Notes: generated by a model not told the origin, from the letters alone. Counted from the stretch's first letter, positions 45,560-54,571 are shown. The stretch is 64,000 bases of DNA from Streptomyces yatensis (GCF_018069625.1 NZ_CP072941.1:2418001-2482000), one strand, 5' to 3'. Numbers and translations are program-made.

Positions 45560-46444
45560 TTACGAGGGGTGACCTTGTTCCGGAACGGGGGGCTCGGCCG
45601 GGGTGAACGACACCACCAGATGGTCCTCCAGCGGGCGGTAGCCGAGCCGCTGGTAGAGGGCGTTGCTGGTGGGGTTGTCGAGATCGGTGAAGAGCAGGAC
45701 CTCCCGCACCCCGGCGGCCCGCGCGGCCCGGCTCACGGCGGCCGTGGCGGCGCCCGCGTAACCGCGTCCGCGCAGCTCAGGCGGGGTGTAGACGAGGGCG
45801 ACCCGGGCCATGCCCGCGACCGTACGGCTGATCCCGGCGCAGGCCACCGGCCGGCCGTCCAGCTCCCACAGCGTGATCCCGTCGTGGCTGAGCTTGTCGT
45901 CCACCTGGGCGCCGACATCGTCCATCAGCGCCTGGGTCTCGCGGGCGAACCCCTCGTACCAGGTGACCAGCAGCTCGCGGTCGGCGGCGGTGGCGGTCCG
46001 GGGGCGCCCCGGGGGCGCGGGATCGGGCGGGGTGAGGGTGCCGAGCCGGTAGAGCCGGTGGTTCTGCTCGACGCCGCTCACCGCGCCGGTGAGGCCCGTC
46101 CAGGCGGTGGCGAAGGTCTCGGCGGTCTCGCGCCCGGCGTTCACTCCGGTGATCTGCCGCTCGCCGTTCCCCGCGAGGGTGCGGGCGAGCGCCCGAGCCG
46201 CCTCGTCGGGCAGGGGCGAGAGCAGCGGAGGGTAGGGCGGGGTGCACAGAAACACGCCCTCCACCGAGCCCTGTCCGGTCCACCATCCGTAGACCGGCGG
46301 CTGGTCGCCGTATCTGTCGCTGCCCCCGGCCACCAGGGAGGAGACCACTGTGAGCAAAGTGGTGTGCCGGGCCGGGCGGGCGCCCAGAAAGTCGCCCGCC
46401 GCGGCCCGGAACTCATCGAGGTCGTACGTCACCGTCCACGCCAT
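45560..46444 (-). CDS. GNAT-family N-acetyltransferase
   Basis: A 294-residue protein with an N-terminal divergent domain (about 1-140) and a C-terminal GNAT domain (about 150-290). The acetyl-CoA pyrophosphate loop is YTPPELRGRGYAGAATAAVS, and a late strand/helix follows in LYQRLGYRPLEDHLVVSF. Substrate unknown. It is followed by the metallo-hydrolase gene after 69 nt. Confidence 0.85.
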   Translation of the reverse strand: MAWTVTYDLDEFRAAAGDFLGARPARHTTLLTVVSSLVAGGSDRYGDQPPVYGWWTGQGSVEGVFLCTPPYPPLLSPLPDEAARALARTLAGNGERQITGVNAGRETAETFATAWTGLTGAVSGVEQNHRLYRLGTLTPPDPAPPGRPRTATAADRELLVTWYEGFARETQALMDDVGAQVDDKLSHDGITLWELDGRPVACAGISRTVAGMARVALVYTPPELRGRGYAGAATAAVSRAARAAGVREVLLFTDLDNPTSNALYQRLGYRPLEDHLVVSFTPAEPPVPEQGHPS

Positions 46445-46536
46445 GTGCTCCAGGCTGGCGCGGAGCGGCGGAGCGGCGCACCTCAATTTCCTCGCTTCTG
46501 ACCGGACGACCGCTCGGCGGCCCGGTCAGCGGCCGC

Positions 46537-47442
46537 TCAGCAGCTCAGGTTGGAGCCGGGGGTGGTGCCGAGTATCTGGACGAACCGCTGGTAGGCGTCG
46601 ATCCGGCTCTGCACCTGGCCGGGGTTGCCGCCGTTGCACTCCAGGCTGCCGTTGATGGCGCGGATGGTCTCGCCGAAGCCGCGCTGGTTGACCATGGCGT
46701 TGTGCGGGGTCATCGAGCCGGCCCCGGTCTGGGTGTTCCAGAACCACAGGGCGGTCTTCCAGGACACCGCGGCGTCCCGCTCCACCAGCCAGGGGTTGCC
46801 GAGCAGGTCGATGCCGAGCGCGTCGCCCGCGGCCTTGTAGTTGAAGTTCCAGCTGAGCTGGATCGGCCCGCGGCCGTAGTAGGCCGCCTGGCCCGCGGGG
46901 CAGCCGTAGGGCTGGTTCCAGTCGCAGTAGTGCGGGTAGTTGGAGGTGTTCTGCTCCACGATGTGGACCAGGCCGCCGGTCTCGTGGTTGACGTTGGCCA
47001 GGAAGGCGGCCGCCTCCTGCTTCTTGACGGTGTCGCTGCCGGTGTTGGCGAAGCCGGGGTAGGCGCTCAGGGCGGCGGTCAGGCCCTGGTAGGTGTAGAA
47101 CGAGTTCCGGTTCGGGAACATCTGGTTGAACTGCGCCTCGCTCACCACGAAGCCGCTCGGGTTCTGGCCCTCGCCGCCGCAGTTGAAGGGCTCCCAGTAC
47201 CAGGTGCTGATCACCGGGTCATAGCCCGGGTTGTCGTGCTCCGCGCGGTAGTACTTGCCGTCGGTGTACCGGACGATGTCGCCGGCGACATACGCCCTGC
47301 CCGCGACCCAGTTCGGGTAGTCGCAGGCCGCCTGGGCGGACGTCCCCGCCGCCGAGGCGGATGAGGCCATGGGCATGACAAGCACACTTGCACACACCGC
47401 CGCGGTCGCCGCGAGCGGCGCCAGAACACGTCGTCTCCACAT
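46537..47442 (-). CDS. Secreted GH19 chitinase with N-terminal chitin-binding domain
   Basis: A 301-residue secreted enzyme: signal peptide (residues about 1-31, ending SSASA), a type-3 chitin-binding module CBM5/12 (about 39-88: WVAGRAYVAGDIVRYTDGKY and STWYWEPF), then the GH19 catalytic domain (about 98-301). Acid Glu is in NVNHETGGLVHI, base Glu in IVEQNTSNYPHYCDW, substrate loop YYGRGPIQLSWNFNY. Start ATG 47442 follows AAGGAGATCG. Two DasR-like sites lie upstream. The arrangement is that of ChiC/F/G-type Streptomyces chitinases active on fungal walls. Confidence 0.94.
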   Translation of the reverse strand: MWRRRVLAPLAATAAVCASVLVMPMASSASAAGTSAQAACDYPNWVAGRAYVAGDIVRYTDGKYYRAEHDNPGYDPVISTWYWEPFNCGGEGQNPSGFVVSEAQFNQMFPNRNSFYTYQGLTAALSAYPGFANTGSDTVKKQEAAAFLANVNHETGGLVHIVEQNTSNYPHYCDWNQPYGCPAGQAAYYGRGPIQLSWNFNYKAAGDALGIDLLGNPWLVERDAAVSWKTALWFWNTQTGAGSMTPHNAMVNQRGFGETIRAINGSLECNGGNPGQVQSRIDAYQRFVQILGTTPGSNLSC

Positions 47443-47497
47443 GGGGCCGATCTCCTTCGCGTGGGGGGCCCTGCAATGCTGAGGGACACTCAAGCGG

Positions 47498-47529
47498 CTT
47501 GGTCTATACCAGTCAAGGTATAGACCAAA
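47498..47529. promoter_or_regulatory. DasR-like double site upstream of the chitinase
   Basis: TTGGTCTATACC (47499-47510) and GGTATAGACCAA (47517-47528) are perfect 12-bp inverted repeats with the spacer AGTCAA. The left half extended, TTGGTCTATACCAGT, matches the DasR responsive element (consensus ACTGGTCTAGACCAGT) at most positions. The right half is a second, mirrored site. DasR is the GlcNAc-responsive repressor of Streptomyces chitinase genes. Confidence 0.8.
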
Positions 47530-47595
47530 CCTTTGTGCCGGAATGAGCAAAGTGGCGGCCGTCGCGGCAAGTCCGTTGGTGACGAAGGGATCTGA

Positions 47596-47967
47596 TTGAC
47601 GATCAGGTCTCGCGCTCGGGGCGATAGGCGTCGGCGTCCACCCCGAAGGCCTGCGACAGCTTCCATCACCGCACACGCAACTGCCATGGCGGCGGCCGCA
47701 GTCGGGGAACGGGATCGAGCACGCCGACTCGCCGAACGGGCCTATTGCCTAGCGCTGCAAATCTCGACGGCCGAGGAACGGCCAAGTTGGTTGTACTGGC
47801 TCAGCCCAGTTCGGGCCCAGCTTCTGCTCGGCGAGGCCGCATACGCGGCACGTGACTGGTCAATCGCCGTCAGCGCCTTCAAGGAGAGCTTGATGGAGCT
47901 AGAAGGCTATCCACGTGATCACGCGTACTACAGCGCCCAACTGGAATACGCCCGCAGGCGAGCCTGA
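47596..47967 (+). pseudogene. C-terminal TPR fragment of an XRE-type regulator
   Basis: Protein-like only from about 47690: GERDRARRLAERAYCLALQI, ERPSWLYWLSPVRAQLLLGE, DWSIAVSAFKESLMELEGYP and QLEYARRRA. This is the TPR end of a Streptomyces XRE/TPR regulator. The helix-turn-helix and more than half of the sensor are absent; the upstream sequence (47597-47690) has no matching frame and contains no plausible start. A degraded remnant. Confidence 0.65.
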
Positions 47968-48026
47968 CCAGGGTCGTTGCGTCAAACGCAACGATCGCCC
48001 GGGCGCTTCTCCACACGTGTTCGGCC

Positions 48027-48614
48027 ATGTATCGCTATCCACACAAGACCGCCTACCGGCCGCCGGCGGACCGTCCCGCTCTGCGCGAGACGACGGAGCC
48101 CGGGGCGGAGGCGGACGCGGAGTGGGACGAGCGGCGGCTGCGGCTGTCCCCCGAGGGGCTTGCGCACTCCGACGCCGAGGCGGCCGAGTGGACCGCGCTG
48201 GACCCGCTCTTCGGCTACAGCCGCCATCCGCACCGAAGCGCCGGTCTGCCATGCCGGACCGGCGCCTCGGTGATCTCGGTGGACGGCGACGGCACGGTGC
48301 GCCGCTGCCATTTCGTCCCGGCGGAACTGGGCAATCTCTACGACGGGTCGTACCGCGCGGCGCTGCGGCCCCGGCCCTGCCCGCTAGCCGTCTGCGACTG
48401 CCATATCGGCTATGTGCACCTGGAGTCGCTCCCCCTGTACGACGTGTTCGCGGGCGGTGTGCTGGAACGCGTCCCGGCGCCGCCCCCGCCGGTCGGTTCG
48501 TGGTCGGTCGGTCACCCTGCTTCCCCCTCGATCCCCCTGGTCATGACGAGCGTCGCGGAACCGCGCGTCACAGGAACAGAAAGTCCGCTTCCCCGGCCTT
48601 CGCCCCCTGGATGA
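48027..48614 (+). pseudogene. N-terminally truncated STM4011-type radical-SAM protein
   Basis: The frame encodes RRLRLSPEGLAHSDAEAAEW, then GLPCRTGASVISVDGDGTVR, RCHFVPAELGNLYDGSYRAA and CPLAVCDCHIGYVHLESLPL. This is the C-terminal half of STM4011-family radical-SAM proteins, with the auxiliary-cluster cysteines. The N-terminal half with the CxxxCxxC motif is missing, replaced by unrelated sequence from about 48027 to 48080. The frame continues past the natural C-terminus (about 48480) into the 3' end of the opposing DUF397 gene. The partner genes STM4012-4014 are not present. Confidence 0.7.
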
Positions 48615-48819
48615 AGCGTTTCATCTCCACCGGGGTGTAGATGAGTGCCGGTCCGTCCGGATCGGTCGACTGGCGCAGCGCCACCCGCCCGTCCTTCAGC
48701 CTCATCGCCTCGACGCAGCTTCCCCCGTTGCCGCCACTCCAAGGCTTGTGCCAGCCCTCGCTGCCGAGGTCCCTTGCCGGCATGCCGCTGTAGACGCGGC
48801 TCCCGCATATGCGATCCAT
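48568..48819 (-). CDS. DUF397 small protein
   Basis: An 83-residue protein with the DUF397 core: WHKPWSGGNGGSCVEAMRL, VALRQSTDPDGPALIYTPVE and MKRFIQGAKAGEADFLF. It starts 3 nt after the stop of the XRE regulator, so they are coupled. In Streptomyces DUF397 proteins pair with WhiJ-type XRE regulators and modulate them. Confidence 0.9.
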   Translation of the reverse strand: MDRICGSRVYSGMPARDLGSEGWHKPWSGGNGGSCVEAMRLKDGRVALRQSTDPDGPALIYTPVEMKRFIQGAKAGEADFLFL

Positions 48820-48822
48820 CGT

Positions 48823-49689
48823 TCAGATCTCCTTGCGAATGCGACTCAGAATGGCCTGAGTCGTCTGTGCAGGCGCGGCCTGCGCGCACATCCGGTCCAA
48901 GGCCTCCAGGAATGCCGATACGTCATCGCGCTGGTCGAAGTAGGAGCCGCTGACCAGCGACTCCGTATACGCGATATCCGGCAGCTCCGGGATCGGGAAC
49001 CGGAAGATATGGAAGGGGCCGTACATCGCCGGGTGCGGGCCGGCGTCGAACGGCATGATCTGCAGCCGGATATGAGGGGCCTCCGCCTCCTCGATCAACC
49101 GCGCGATCTGGGCACGCATGGTCTCGGAACCGCCGATGGGGCGGCGCACCACCGTCTCGTCCATGACCACCCACAGCATCGGCGGGTTGTCCCGGGTCAG
49201 CAGGGCCTGGCGTTCCATACGGAGGGCGACATTGCGCTCGATCTCCGACTCGGGCGCATGCGGCATGCCCGCGCGGAGCACCGCGCGGGCATAGTCCTCG
49301 GTCTGCAGCAGCCCGGGAATGTAATGCGGCTCGTAGGCCCGGATCAGATTGGCCTCGACCTCCAGGCTGACGAAGGTGTTGAACCACTCCGGCAGGACGT
49401 CGCGGAACCGGTGCCACCAGCCGGCCTTGTTGGCCTCGCGCGCGAGGGAGAGGAACCCCTCGACCTCTTCGGGGTCGGTGACGCCGTACGTCCGCAGCAG
49501 CTTCTCGACGTACGGGAGCTTCAGACCGACCTCGGCCTTCTCCATCCGCCGGATCGTGGCATGCGTGACGTCCAGGGCGCGCCCGGCCTGTTCGAACGAC
49601 AGCCCGGCCTTCTCCCGAAGGTCCTGGAGCCGTTTTCCGAGCACGACTCGCAGGACGGTCGGGGCTCCGCCCGCCCGCGCATCCGCCAC
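48823..49689 (-). CDS. WhiJ-type XRE regulator with DUF5753 domain
   Basis: A 288-residue regulator: XRE helix-turn-helix (residues about 15-70, LGKRLQDLREKAGLSFEQAG and THATIRRMEKAEVGL) and a DUF5753 domain (about 95-285, YEPHYIPGLLQTEDYARAVL, MWVV-like strand, HIRLQIMPF). It is divergent from an anti-sigma-like ATPase gene and followed by a DUF397 gene, the triad of the whiJ/abaA-type loci linked to development and antibiotic production. It likely binds the palindrome at 49768-49782. Confidence 0.9.
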   Translation of the reverse strand: MADARAGGAPTVLRVVLGKRLQDLREKAGLSFEQAGRALDVTHATIRRMEKAEVGLKLPYVEKLLRTYGVTDPEEVEGFLSLAREANKAGWWHRFRDVLPEWFNTFVSLEVEANLIRAYEPHYIPGLLQTEDYARAVLRAGMPHAPESEIERNVALRMERQALLTRDNPPMLWVVMDETVVRRPIGGSETMRAQIARLIEEAEAPHIRLQIMPFDAGPHPAMYGPFHIFRFPIPELPDIAYTESLVSGSYFDQRDDVSAFLEALDRMCAQAAPAQTTQAILSRIRKEI

Positions 49690-49767
49690 TACCGTCCCCC
49701 TCCAAGTACCTTCACGACACAGCAGTCTGGCATGGGCTCAGCATTCCGAACAGCCTGCGCTTGCGAT

Positions 49768-49826
49768 TCTGTAATTTACAGATTGAACCTTGCCATACGC
49801 GAGCGTGACAGAGCATAGTGTCGGCG
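49768..49826 (+). promoter_or_regulatory. Palindromic operator plus leaderless promoter of the ATPase gene
   Basis: TCTGTAATTTACAGA (49768-49782) is a near-perfect palindrome (one central mismatch). Directly after it come TTGCCA (49790-49795) and CATAGT (49814-49819), with 18-bp spacing. Six bases later is GTG 49826, so the transcript should begin at the start codon. Such AT-centred palindromes are typical operators of XRE/DUF397 modules. Confidence 0.65.
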
Positions 49827-50269
49827 TGGCTCCTTCCTATGAGGCTCTCCGGTTAGGGCGCGGCGGCACCGTGGTCGCTCCGCCCCGCCACGACGTGTTT
49901 CGTCTGCCGGCGCTGAGCACGTCCGTCGCCGAGGCGAGAAGGCATGTCGTCCGGCGGCTGCGCTCATGGGGCATCGACCAGGACACCCGGGACAGCGCGG
50001 AGTTGATCGTCTCCGAGCTGTTCACCAACGCGGTGCGCCACACCTCCAGCGAGGACGTCCGCTGCTCACTGCAGCTCATAGGGACCCGGCTGCGGCTCGA
50101 GGTGGCCGACCAGGGCTGCGCCCGTACGGTGCCGGAGGCCAGGTCGGTGACCGCGGACCAGGAGGGCGGCCGCGGGCTGATGCTGGTGGAGGCCCTCTCG
50201 GAGGCCTGGGGGGTCAGGCCGAACCAGGGGGGAGAGGGCCGCGCCGTCTGGGCCTATCTGGCGACGTAG
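49826..50269 (+). CDS. Anti-sigma-factor-like ATP-binding protein (RsbW type), TTA codon
   Basis: A 147-residue HATPase_c protein. N box DSAELIVSELFTNAVRHT, G1 VADQGCARTVPEA, G2 EGGRGLMLVEALSEAWG. It has the size of Streptomyces single-domain anti-sigma-like kinases that form part of WhiJ/AbaA-type loci. GTG 49826 is chosen because it coincides with the expected transcription start; an upstream TTG at 49790 lies in the -35 element. Codon 10 is TTA (49853-49855). Confidence 0.85.
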   Translation: MAPSYEALRLGRGGTVVAPPRHDVFRLPALSTSVAEARRHVVRRLRSWGIDQDTRDSAELIVSELFTNAVRHTSSEDVRCSLQLIGTRLRLEVADQGCARTVPEARSVTADQEGGRGLMLVEALSEAWGVRPNQGGEGRAVWAYLAT

Positions 50270-50445
50270 CGGCTCCGCGACGAGACGACCGGACGAGCGG
50301 GCACGGACGAGTACGACTCACGCACGATCCAGGCACGACCCAGGCACGATTCACGCACGACCCACGTACGAGCAGGCACGGCGCGACGCGACGTCCGGCG
50401 GCCGAGGCGGCGCGAGCACAGGGGCTCGGAACGAGCGGTGCCGAG

Positions 50446-50514
50446 GGAATAGGGGCAGCGACAGCGCACGAGGCGGTCAGCCTCGGGGCGCCAACGGGGG
50501 TCTGCCCCTATTCC
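50446..50514. terminator. 13-bp inverted repeat between convergent genes
   Basis: GGAATAGGGGCAG (50446-50458) and CTGCCCCTATTCC (50502-50514) are perfect complements with 43 bases between. The convergent gap 50270-50542 also has seven or eight imperfect copies of GCACGA(C/T)(C/T)CA at 50300-50380. No gene is visible. Confidence 0.65.
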
Positions 50515-50542
50515 TCCGGGACCGCTTCGGGTCACGGAACGT

Positions 50543-51340
50543 TCAGGGCCGCAGCGGCAGCAGATCCGGCCGCTTGGGCTCCACATGGTCACCCGACGAC
50601 TCACCGCGCAGTCGTCGGCCGATCCAGGGCACCAGATACTCGCGCGCCCAGTGGATGTTGTCCCGGCGCACCTCGGCGGCGGTGCGCTGCCCCTCCGGGG
50701 GCCAGGACTGATCGGGGTCGGCGGGGACGTCGAGCCCGAGCACCTGACCGGCCCTCAGCGCGACCCGGGTGTGCCCGTCCGGCGACAGATGCAGCCGGTC
50801 GGCGTCCCAGGCCCGGCGGTCCTGCACCGAGCGCAGCGACCACAGGTCGAGCACCGGGCAGTCGTAGCGGTCGGCGATCGCCCGCACATGCGCCGTATAC
50901 GTGGCGATCTTGCCCCGCAGATGACGCAGCACCGGCACCCCTCGGGTGTCGAAGCCCGTGCACAGCAGCACCGTGCCCACCCGCGCCTTGAGGTCGGCGA
51001 CGGCCGCCTCGTAGCGCTCGGCGACATCGTCGGGATCGCTGCCGGGGCGCAGGATGTCATTGCCCCCCGCACAGAAGGTGACCAGATCGGGGCCGAGCTC
51101 GATGGCGCGCGCCACCTGCTCCGCGACGATCTGGTCAAGGAGTCGACCGCGTACGGCCAAATTGGCGTAGCGGAAATCGTCGTGAGGTCGTTGGTCGGAC
51201 AGCAGGACCGCGAGCCGGTCGGCCCAGCCGACGAACACACCATCAGGACCGGGGTCGCCGACGCCCTCGGTGAAGCTGTCGCCGACGGCTGCGTACGACC
51301 CGATCGAACCGTTGCTGAATCTCTCCTTATCGTCTGCCAC
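50543..51340 (-). CDS. SGNH/GDSL-family hydrolase
   Basis: A 265-residue cytoplasmic-looking esterase. Block I AAVGDSFTEGVGDPGPDG (Ser about 22), block III CAGGNDILRPGSDPDDV, and block V Asp-x-x-His in DADRLHLSPDGHTRVAL. The N-terminus lacks a signal peptide. Such stand-alone SGNH proteins act on acyl esters; the substrate is unknown. GTG 51340 is the likely start. Confidence 0.88.
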   Translation of the reverse strand: MADDKERFSNGSIGSYAAVGDSFTEGVGDPGPDGVFVGWADRLAVLLSDQRPHDDFRYANLAVRGRLLDQIVAEQVARAIELGPDLVTFCAGGNDILRPGSDPDDVAERYEAAVADLKARVGTVLLCTGFDTRGVPVLRHLRGKIATYTAHVRAIADRYDCPVLDLWSLRSVQDRRAWDADRLHLSPDGHTRVALRAGQVLGLDVPADPDQSWPPEGQRTAAEVRRDNIHWAREYLVPWIGRRLRGESSGDHVEPKRPDLLPLRP

Positions 51341-51419
51341 GTCGGGACATCATTCACCCGACGGCGTGACTTACGCCATCGTAACCAGGGCTTGACGTGG
51401 GGTGATCTATCCCACCTGG

Positions 51420-53531
51420 TCAGTTTCGGCGAAGGTGGAATACGGCCGCGTCGAGGTCGCCGCCCAGCCCGGTGCGCAGGCCCCGGTGCGCGAGCACCGC
51501 TCCCCGGTGCACCTCCCCGGTCTCCAGGTCCCGGTAGCCGGCCGCCGGGTCGAGCCCGCGCAGCCGCAGCGGGAGCTGTGCGTCGCCGTAGTGCTGCGCC
51601 TGGATCCAGGCCAGCACCACGGTCTCCTCGCCCCGGACGTACTGCACGGCGCTGAGCCCGTCGCCCTCCGGCGGCCGCAGCCGGTACAGCTCACCGTGCT
51701 GGACGACCGGGCGCACCCGCTTGTAGAGCGCCACCCAGTCGCGGGCCTCGGCGAGTTCCGCCTCGCTCCAGCGGGTCAGATCGCCGCCGACGCCCAGCAC
51801 TCCGGCCATCGCGCTGACGAAGCGGAAGCGCAGCGAGCTGACGCGGGCGTTGCCCATGGCGTTGGGGCTGTCGGTGACCCAGGCGGCCATCACCCGGGCC
51901 GGGTGGAGCTGGCTGAAGCCGTGCTGGATGGCCAGCCGGTCCAGCGGGTCGGTGTTGTCCGAGGTCCACACCTGGTCGGTGCGGCCCAGGACGCCCAGGT
52001 CGATCCGGCCGCCGCCGCCCGAGCAGGATTCGAAGGCGACGCCGGGGTGTGCCGCGCGCAGCCGCTCCAGCAGCTCGTACAGCCCGCGTACGTGGTCGAT
52101 CCACAGCCGCCGCGGATAGGCGTCGCCGGGCCAGCCGGCGTCCGAGAAGGAGCGGTTGAAGTCCCATTTCACATAGTCGATGGGCGCACCGCTGAGCAGG
52201 GTGTCCAGCCGCTCCCACAGATACTCGCGCACCTCGGGGCGGGCGAGGTTGAGCACGAGCTGGTTGCGGAATTCGGCGCGGGCCCGGCCGGAGTGGTGCT
52301 GCACCCAGTCGGGGTGGGCGCGGTAGAGGTCGCTGTCGGGGTTGACCATCTCCGGCTCGACCCAGATGCCGAACTGCATCCCCAGGGCGTGCACCTCGTC
52401 GGCGAGCGGCTTCAGCCCGTGCGGAAAGCGCTCCGGGTTGGCCGTCCAGTCGCCGAGCCCGGCCCGGTCGCTGGTGCGCGCCCCGAACCACCCGTCGTCG
52501 ACGACGAACAGCTCGACGCCCATGGTGGCGGCGAGCTGCGCGAGCGAGCGCTGCTGCTCCTCGCTCACCTCGAACTCGGTGGCCTCCCAGGAGTTGTAGA
52601 GCACCGGCCGGGACAGCTCGGCGCCGGGGACCACCCGCGCGAGCTGCCAGGCGTGCCAGGCGCGGCTCGCGGCCCCGAAGCCGCCGTCGGTCCACAGCCC
52701 CGCGAAGACGGGGGTGGTGAACGACTCACCGGGCGCCAGCAGGAGCTGGCCCGCGTCGTCGTGGCCGACCCCGCCGACCGCCTGGACGGCGCCGTCGGCC
52801 AGCCGCTGGACGGCGATCCGCCAGGCCCCGGACCAGGCGAGCGCGCAGCTGTGCACCTCGCCGCTCTCCTCGGTGGCCTCCCCGTTGTCCAGGGCGATCC
52901 AGGGCAGATGGTGATGGCTGGTGTGGCCCCGGCGGCTGCCGATCACCTTCTCGCCGGGGGTGAGCTCGGTACGGGCCAGCCGGCTCTCGGCGGCCCAGCG
53001 GCCGTGCAGATGGGACAGCCGCCAGCGGTCGCGCGCCGGGAGCGACCAGGCGGCGGAGTCGGCGCGCAGCAGCTCCACGGGCTCCTGGCCGGCGTTGCCG
53101 GTGTGGGTGAGGGTGGTCCAGCGCTCGATGACATCGCCGTCCTCCCGCATCCGGTAATGGAGGGTGATGTCGAGGTGGTGCAGCGGGTCGTGGAAGCGCA
53201 GCCGCAGCTCCTGGCCGGTGCCGGGGTCCAGGACGGTGCCGCTGCTGAAGCGCCATTCGGTGCCGCGTACGCCCCCGGCGTGTACGGACAGGGCGGGGCG
53301 GACGAAACGCGGGCCGCCCTCCACGGGGTACTCCTCGCGCCCGTCCAGCGGTGATTCGAACGGCCGGTCCGGCGGCCCCGGCTCGGCGGCGAGGGCCTCG
53401 GCGTCCTCGACCGCGATGCCCGGGCCCCAGTGGAGATGGAGCAGTTCATCACGGTCGGTGACGTGCAGGGCATAGCTGCTGTGCCGCCCCGAGAGCACCC
53501 AGAGCCGACCGCTTCCACCGGTTTCGATCAT
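51420..53531 (-). CDS. GH36 alpha-galactosidase
   Basis: A 703-residue enzyme of the melibiase/raffinose family: N-terminal beta-sandwich (about 1-320), TIM barrel (about 330-620) and C-terminal beta domain. Nucleophile Asp in DYVKWDFNRSFSDAGWPG and acid/base Asp in QVWTSDNTDPLDRLAIQHGF. Motifs SWEATEF and VDDGWFGAR are also present. No signal peptide, so it acts on imported galactosides. Start ATG 53531 has GGGGGAGCG upstream. It is divergent from the phosphatase gene by 170 bp; no transporter gene is adjacent. Confidence 0.93.
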   Translation of the reverse strand: MIETGGSGRLWVLSGRHSSYALHVTDRDELLHLHWGPGIAVEDAEALAAEPGPPDRPFESPLDGREEYPVEGGPRFVRPALSVHAGGVRGTEWRFSSGTVLDPGTGQELRLRFHDPLHHLDITLHYRMREDGDVIERWTTLTHTGNAGQEPVELLRADSAAWSLPARDRWRLSHLHGRWAAESRLARTELTPGEKVIGSRRGHTSHHHLPWIALDNGEATEESGEVHSCALAWSGAWRIAVQRLADGAVQAVGGVGHDDAGQLLLAPGESFTTPVFAGLWTDGGFGAASRAWHAWQLARVVPGAELSRPVLYNSWEATEFEVSEEQQRSLAQLAATMGVELFVVDDGWFGARTSDRAGLGDWTANPERFPHGLKPLADEVHALGMQFGIWVEPEMVNPDSDLYRAHPDWVQHHSGRARAEFRNQLVLNLARPEVREYLWERLDTLLSGAPIDYVKWDFNRSFSDAGWPGDAYPRRLWIDHVRGLYELLERLRAAHPGVAFESCSGGGGRIDLGVLGRTDQVWTSDNTDPLDRLAIQHGFSQLHPARVMAAWVTDSPNAMGNARVSSLRFRFVSAMAGVLGVGGDLTRWSEAELAEARDWVALYKRVRPVVQHGELYRLRPPEGDGLSAVQYVRGEETVVLAWIQAQHYGDAQLPLRLRGLDPAAGYRDLETGEVHRGAVLAHRGLRTGLGGDLDAAVFHLRRN

Positions 53532-53701
53532 CGCGCTCCCCCAATTCTCCACAGGTGTCAACATGATCGGGGAGGGCGGGCCGGTGCGGCAATGCCCTCG
53601 CACCGGCAGGAGACCGATTGCCCGTTGCACCCATGTCGTATGGTCGGCTCAGCCCGCCTCGTCGACGAGCCGCGTCGGCGGCCGATGGTGAAGGAGAGCC
53701 C

Positions 53702-54526
53702 GTGACGCAGCAGTCGCAGTCGCCGCAGGTCCCCCAGGCCGAAACACAGCTGGTGGGGGTACGCAACTTCCGTGATCTCGGCGGACTGCCGGCTGCCGAC
53801 GGCCGCCGCGTGCGGCCCGGCGTACTGTTCCGCAGCGGCCATCTCGCCCATGCCACCGAGGCGGACAGGGCCTTCCTCGACGGTCTCGGCCTGCACACCG
53901 TCTTCGACTTCCGCAATGCCGCCGACATCAAGCTGGAGGGCCCGGACGTCACGCTCAGCGGGGTCCGGAACGTCAATCTGCCGCTGTCCGACCCGGCCGA
54001 CGGCGCCGGTTTCTGGACGATGGTGCGCGAGGGCGATCTGGACACCCTGCGCAAGCTGCTCGCCGAGGGCCGGGCCGAGAAGCGCATGATCGGTTCCTAT
54101 CGCGGGATCATCACCACCCGGATCGTCGAGCACGGCCGGATCCTCAGCGAGATGGCGGAGGACAGCTCGCCGGTGCTGATGCACTGTTCGGCCGGCAAGG
54201 ACCGGGCAGGGCTGTCCATCGCGGTGACCCTGCTGGCCCTCGGCGTCGAGCGGGAGGCCATCGAGGCCGACTACCTCGCGTCGGCGGCCGCCCACCGCCG
54301 CTACAAGATCTGGCGCAAGGGCGATCCGGGGGACGGCTCCGACCCGATGTCCCCCGAGGTCATGGCGCTGCTGCTGCCGCTCTTCGACGCGCGCGCCGAA
54401 TATCTGGCGGAGGCCTTCGCGACCATCGAGGAGACCTGGGGCGGCACCGACCGCTATCTCTCCGAGGGGCTCGGCCTCACCCCCGAGCGGCGCGAGCGGC
54501 TCCGCGAGCGGCTGCTCACCGCCTGA
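53702..54526 (+). CDS. Tyrosine/serine protein phosphatase (Y_phosphatase3 family)
   Basis: A 274-residue phosphatase with the P-loop signature LMHCSAGKDRAGLSIAV (Cys nucleophile about 163, Arg about 169). N-terminal NFRDLGGLPAADGRRVRPG and LFRSGHLAHATEAD are typical of the MptpB-like group, which can also act on phosphoinositides. A GTG start at 53702 follows AAGGAGAGCCC. It is convergent with the serpin gene. Confidence 0.9.
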   Translation: MTQQSQSPQVPQAETQLVGVRNFRDLGGLPAADGRRVRPGVLFRSGHLAHATEADRAFLDGLGLHTVFDFRNAADIKLEGPDVTLSGVRNVNLPLSDPADGAGFWTMVREGDLDTLRKLLAEGRAEKRMIGSYRGIITTRIVEHGRILSEMAEDSSPVLMHCSAGKDRAGLSIAVTLLALGVEREAIEADYLASAAAHRRYKIWRKGDPGDGSDPMSPEVMALLLPLFDARAEYLAEAFATIEETWGGTDRYLSEGLGLTPERRERLRERLLTA

Positions 54527-54571
54527 CGGCACCGCCCCGGGGACGACAACGCCAACTGGCACCCGCCCCGG

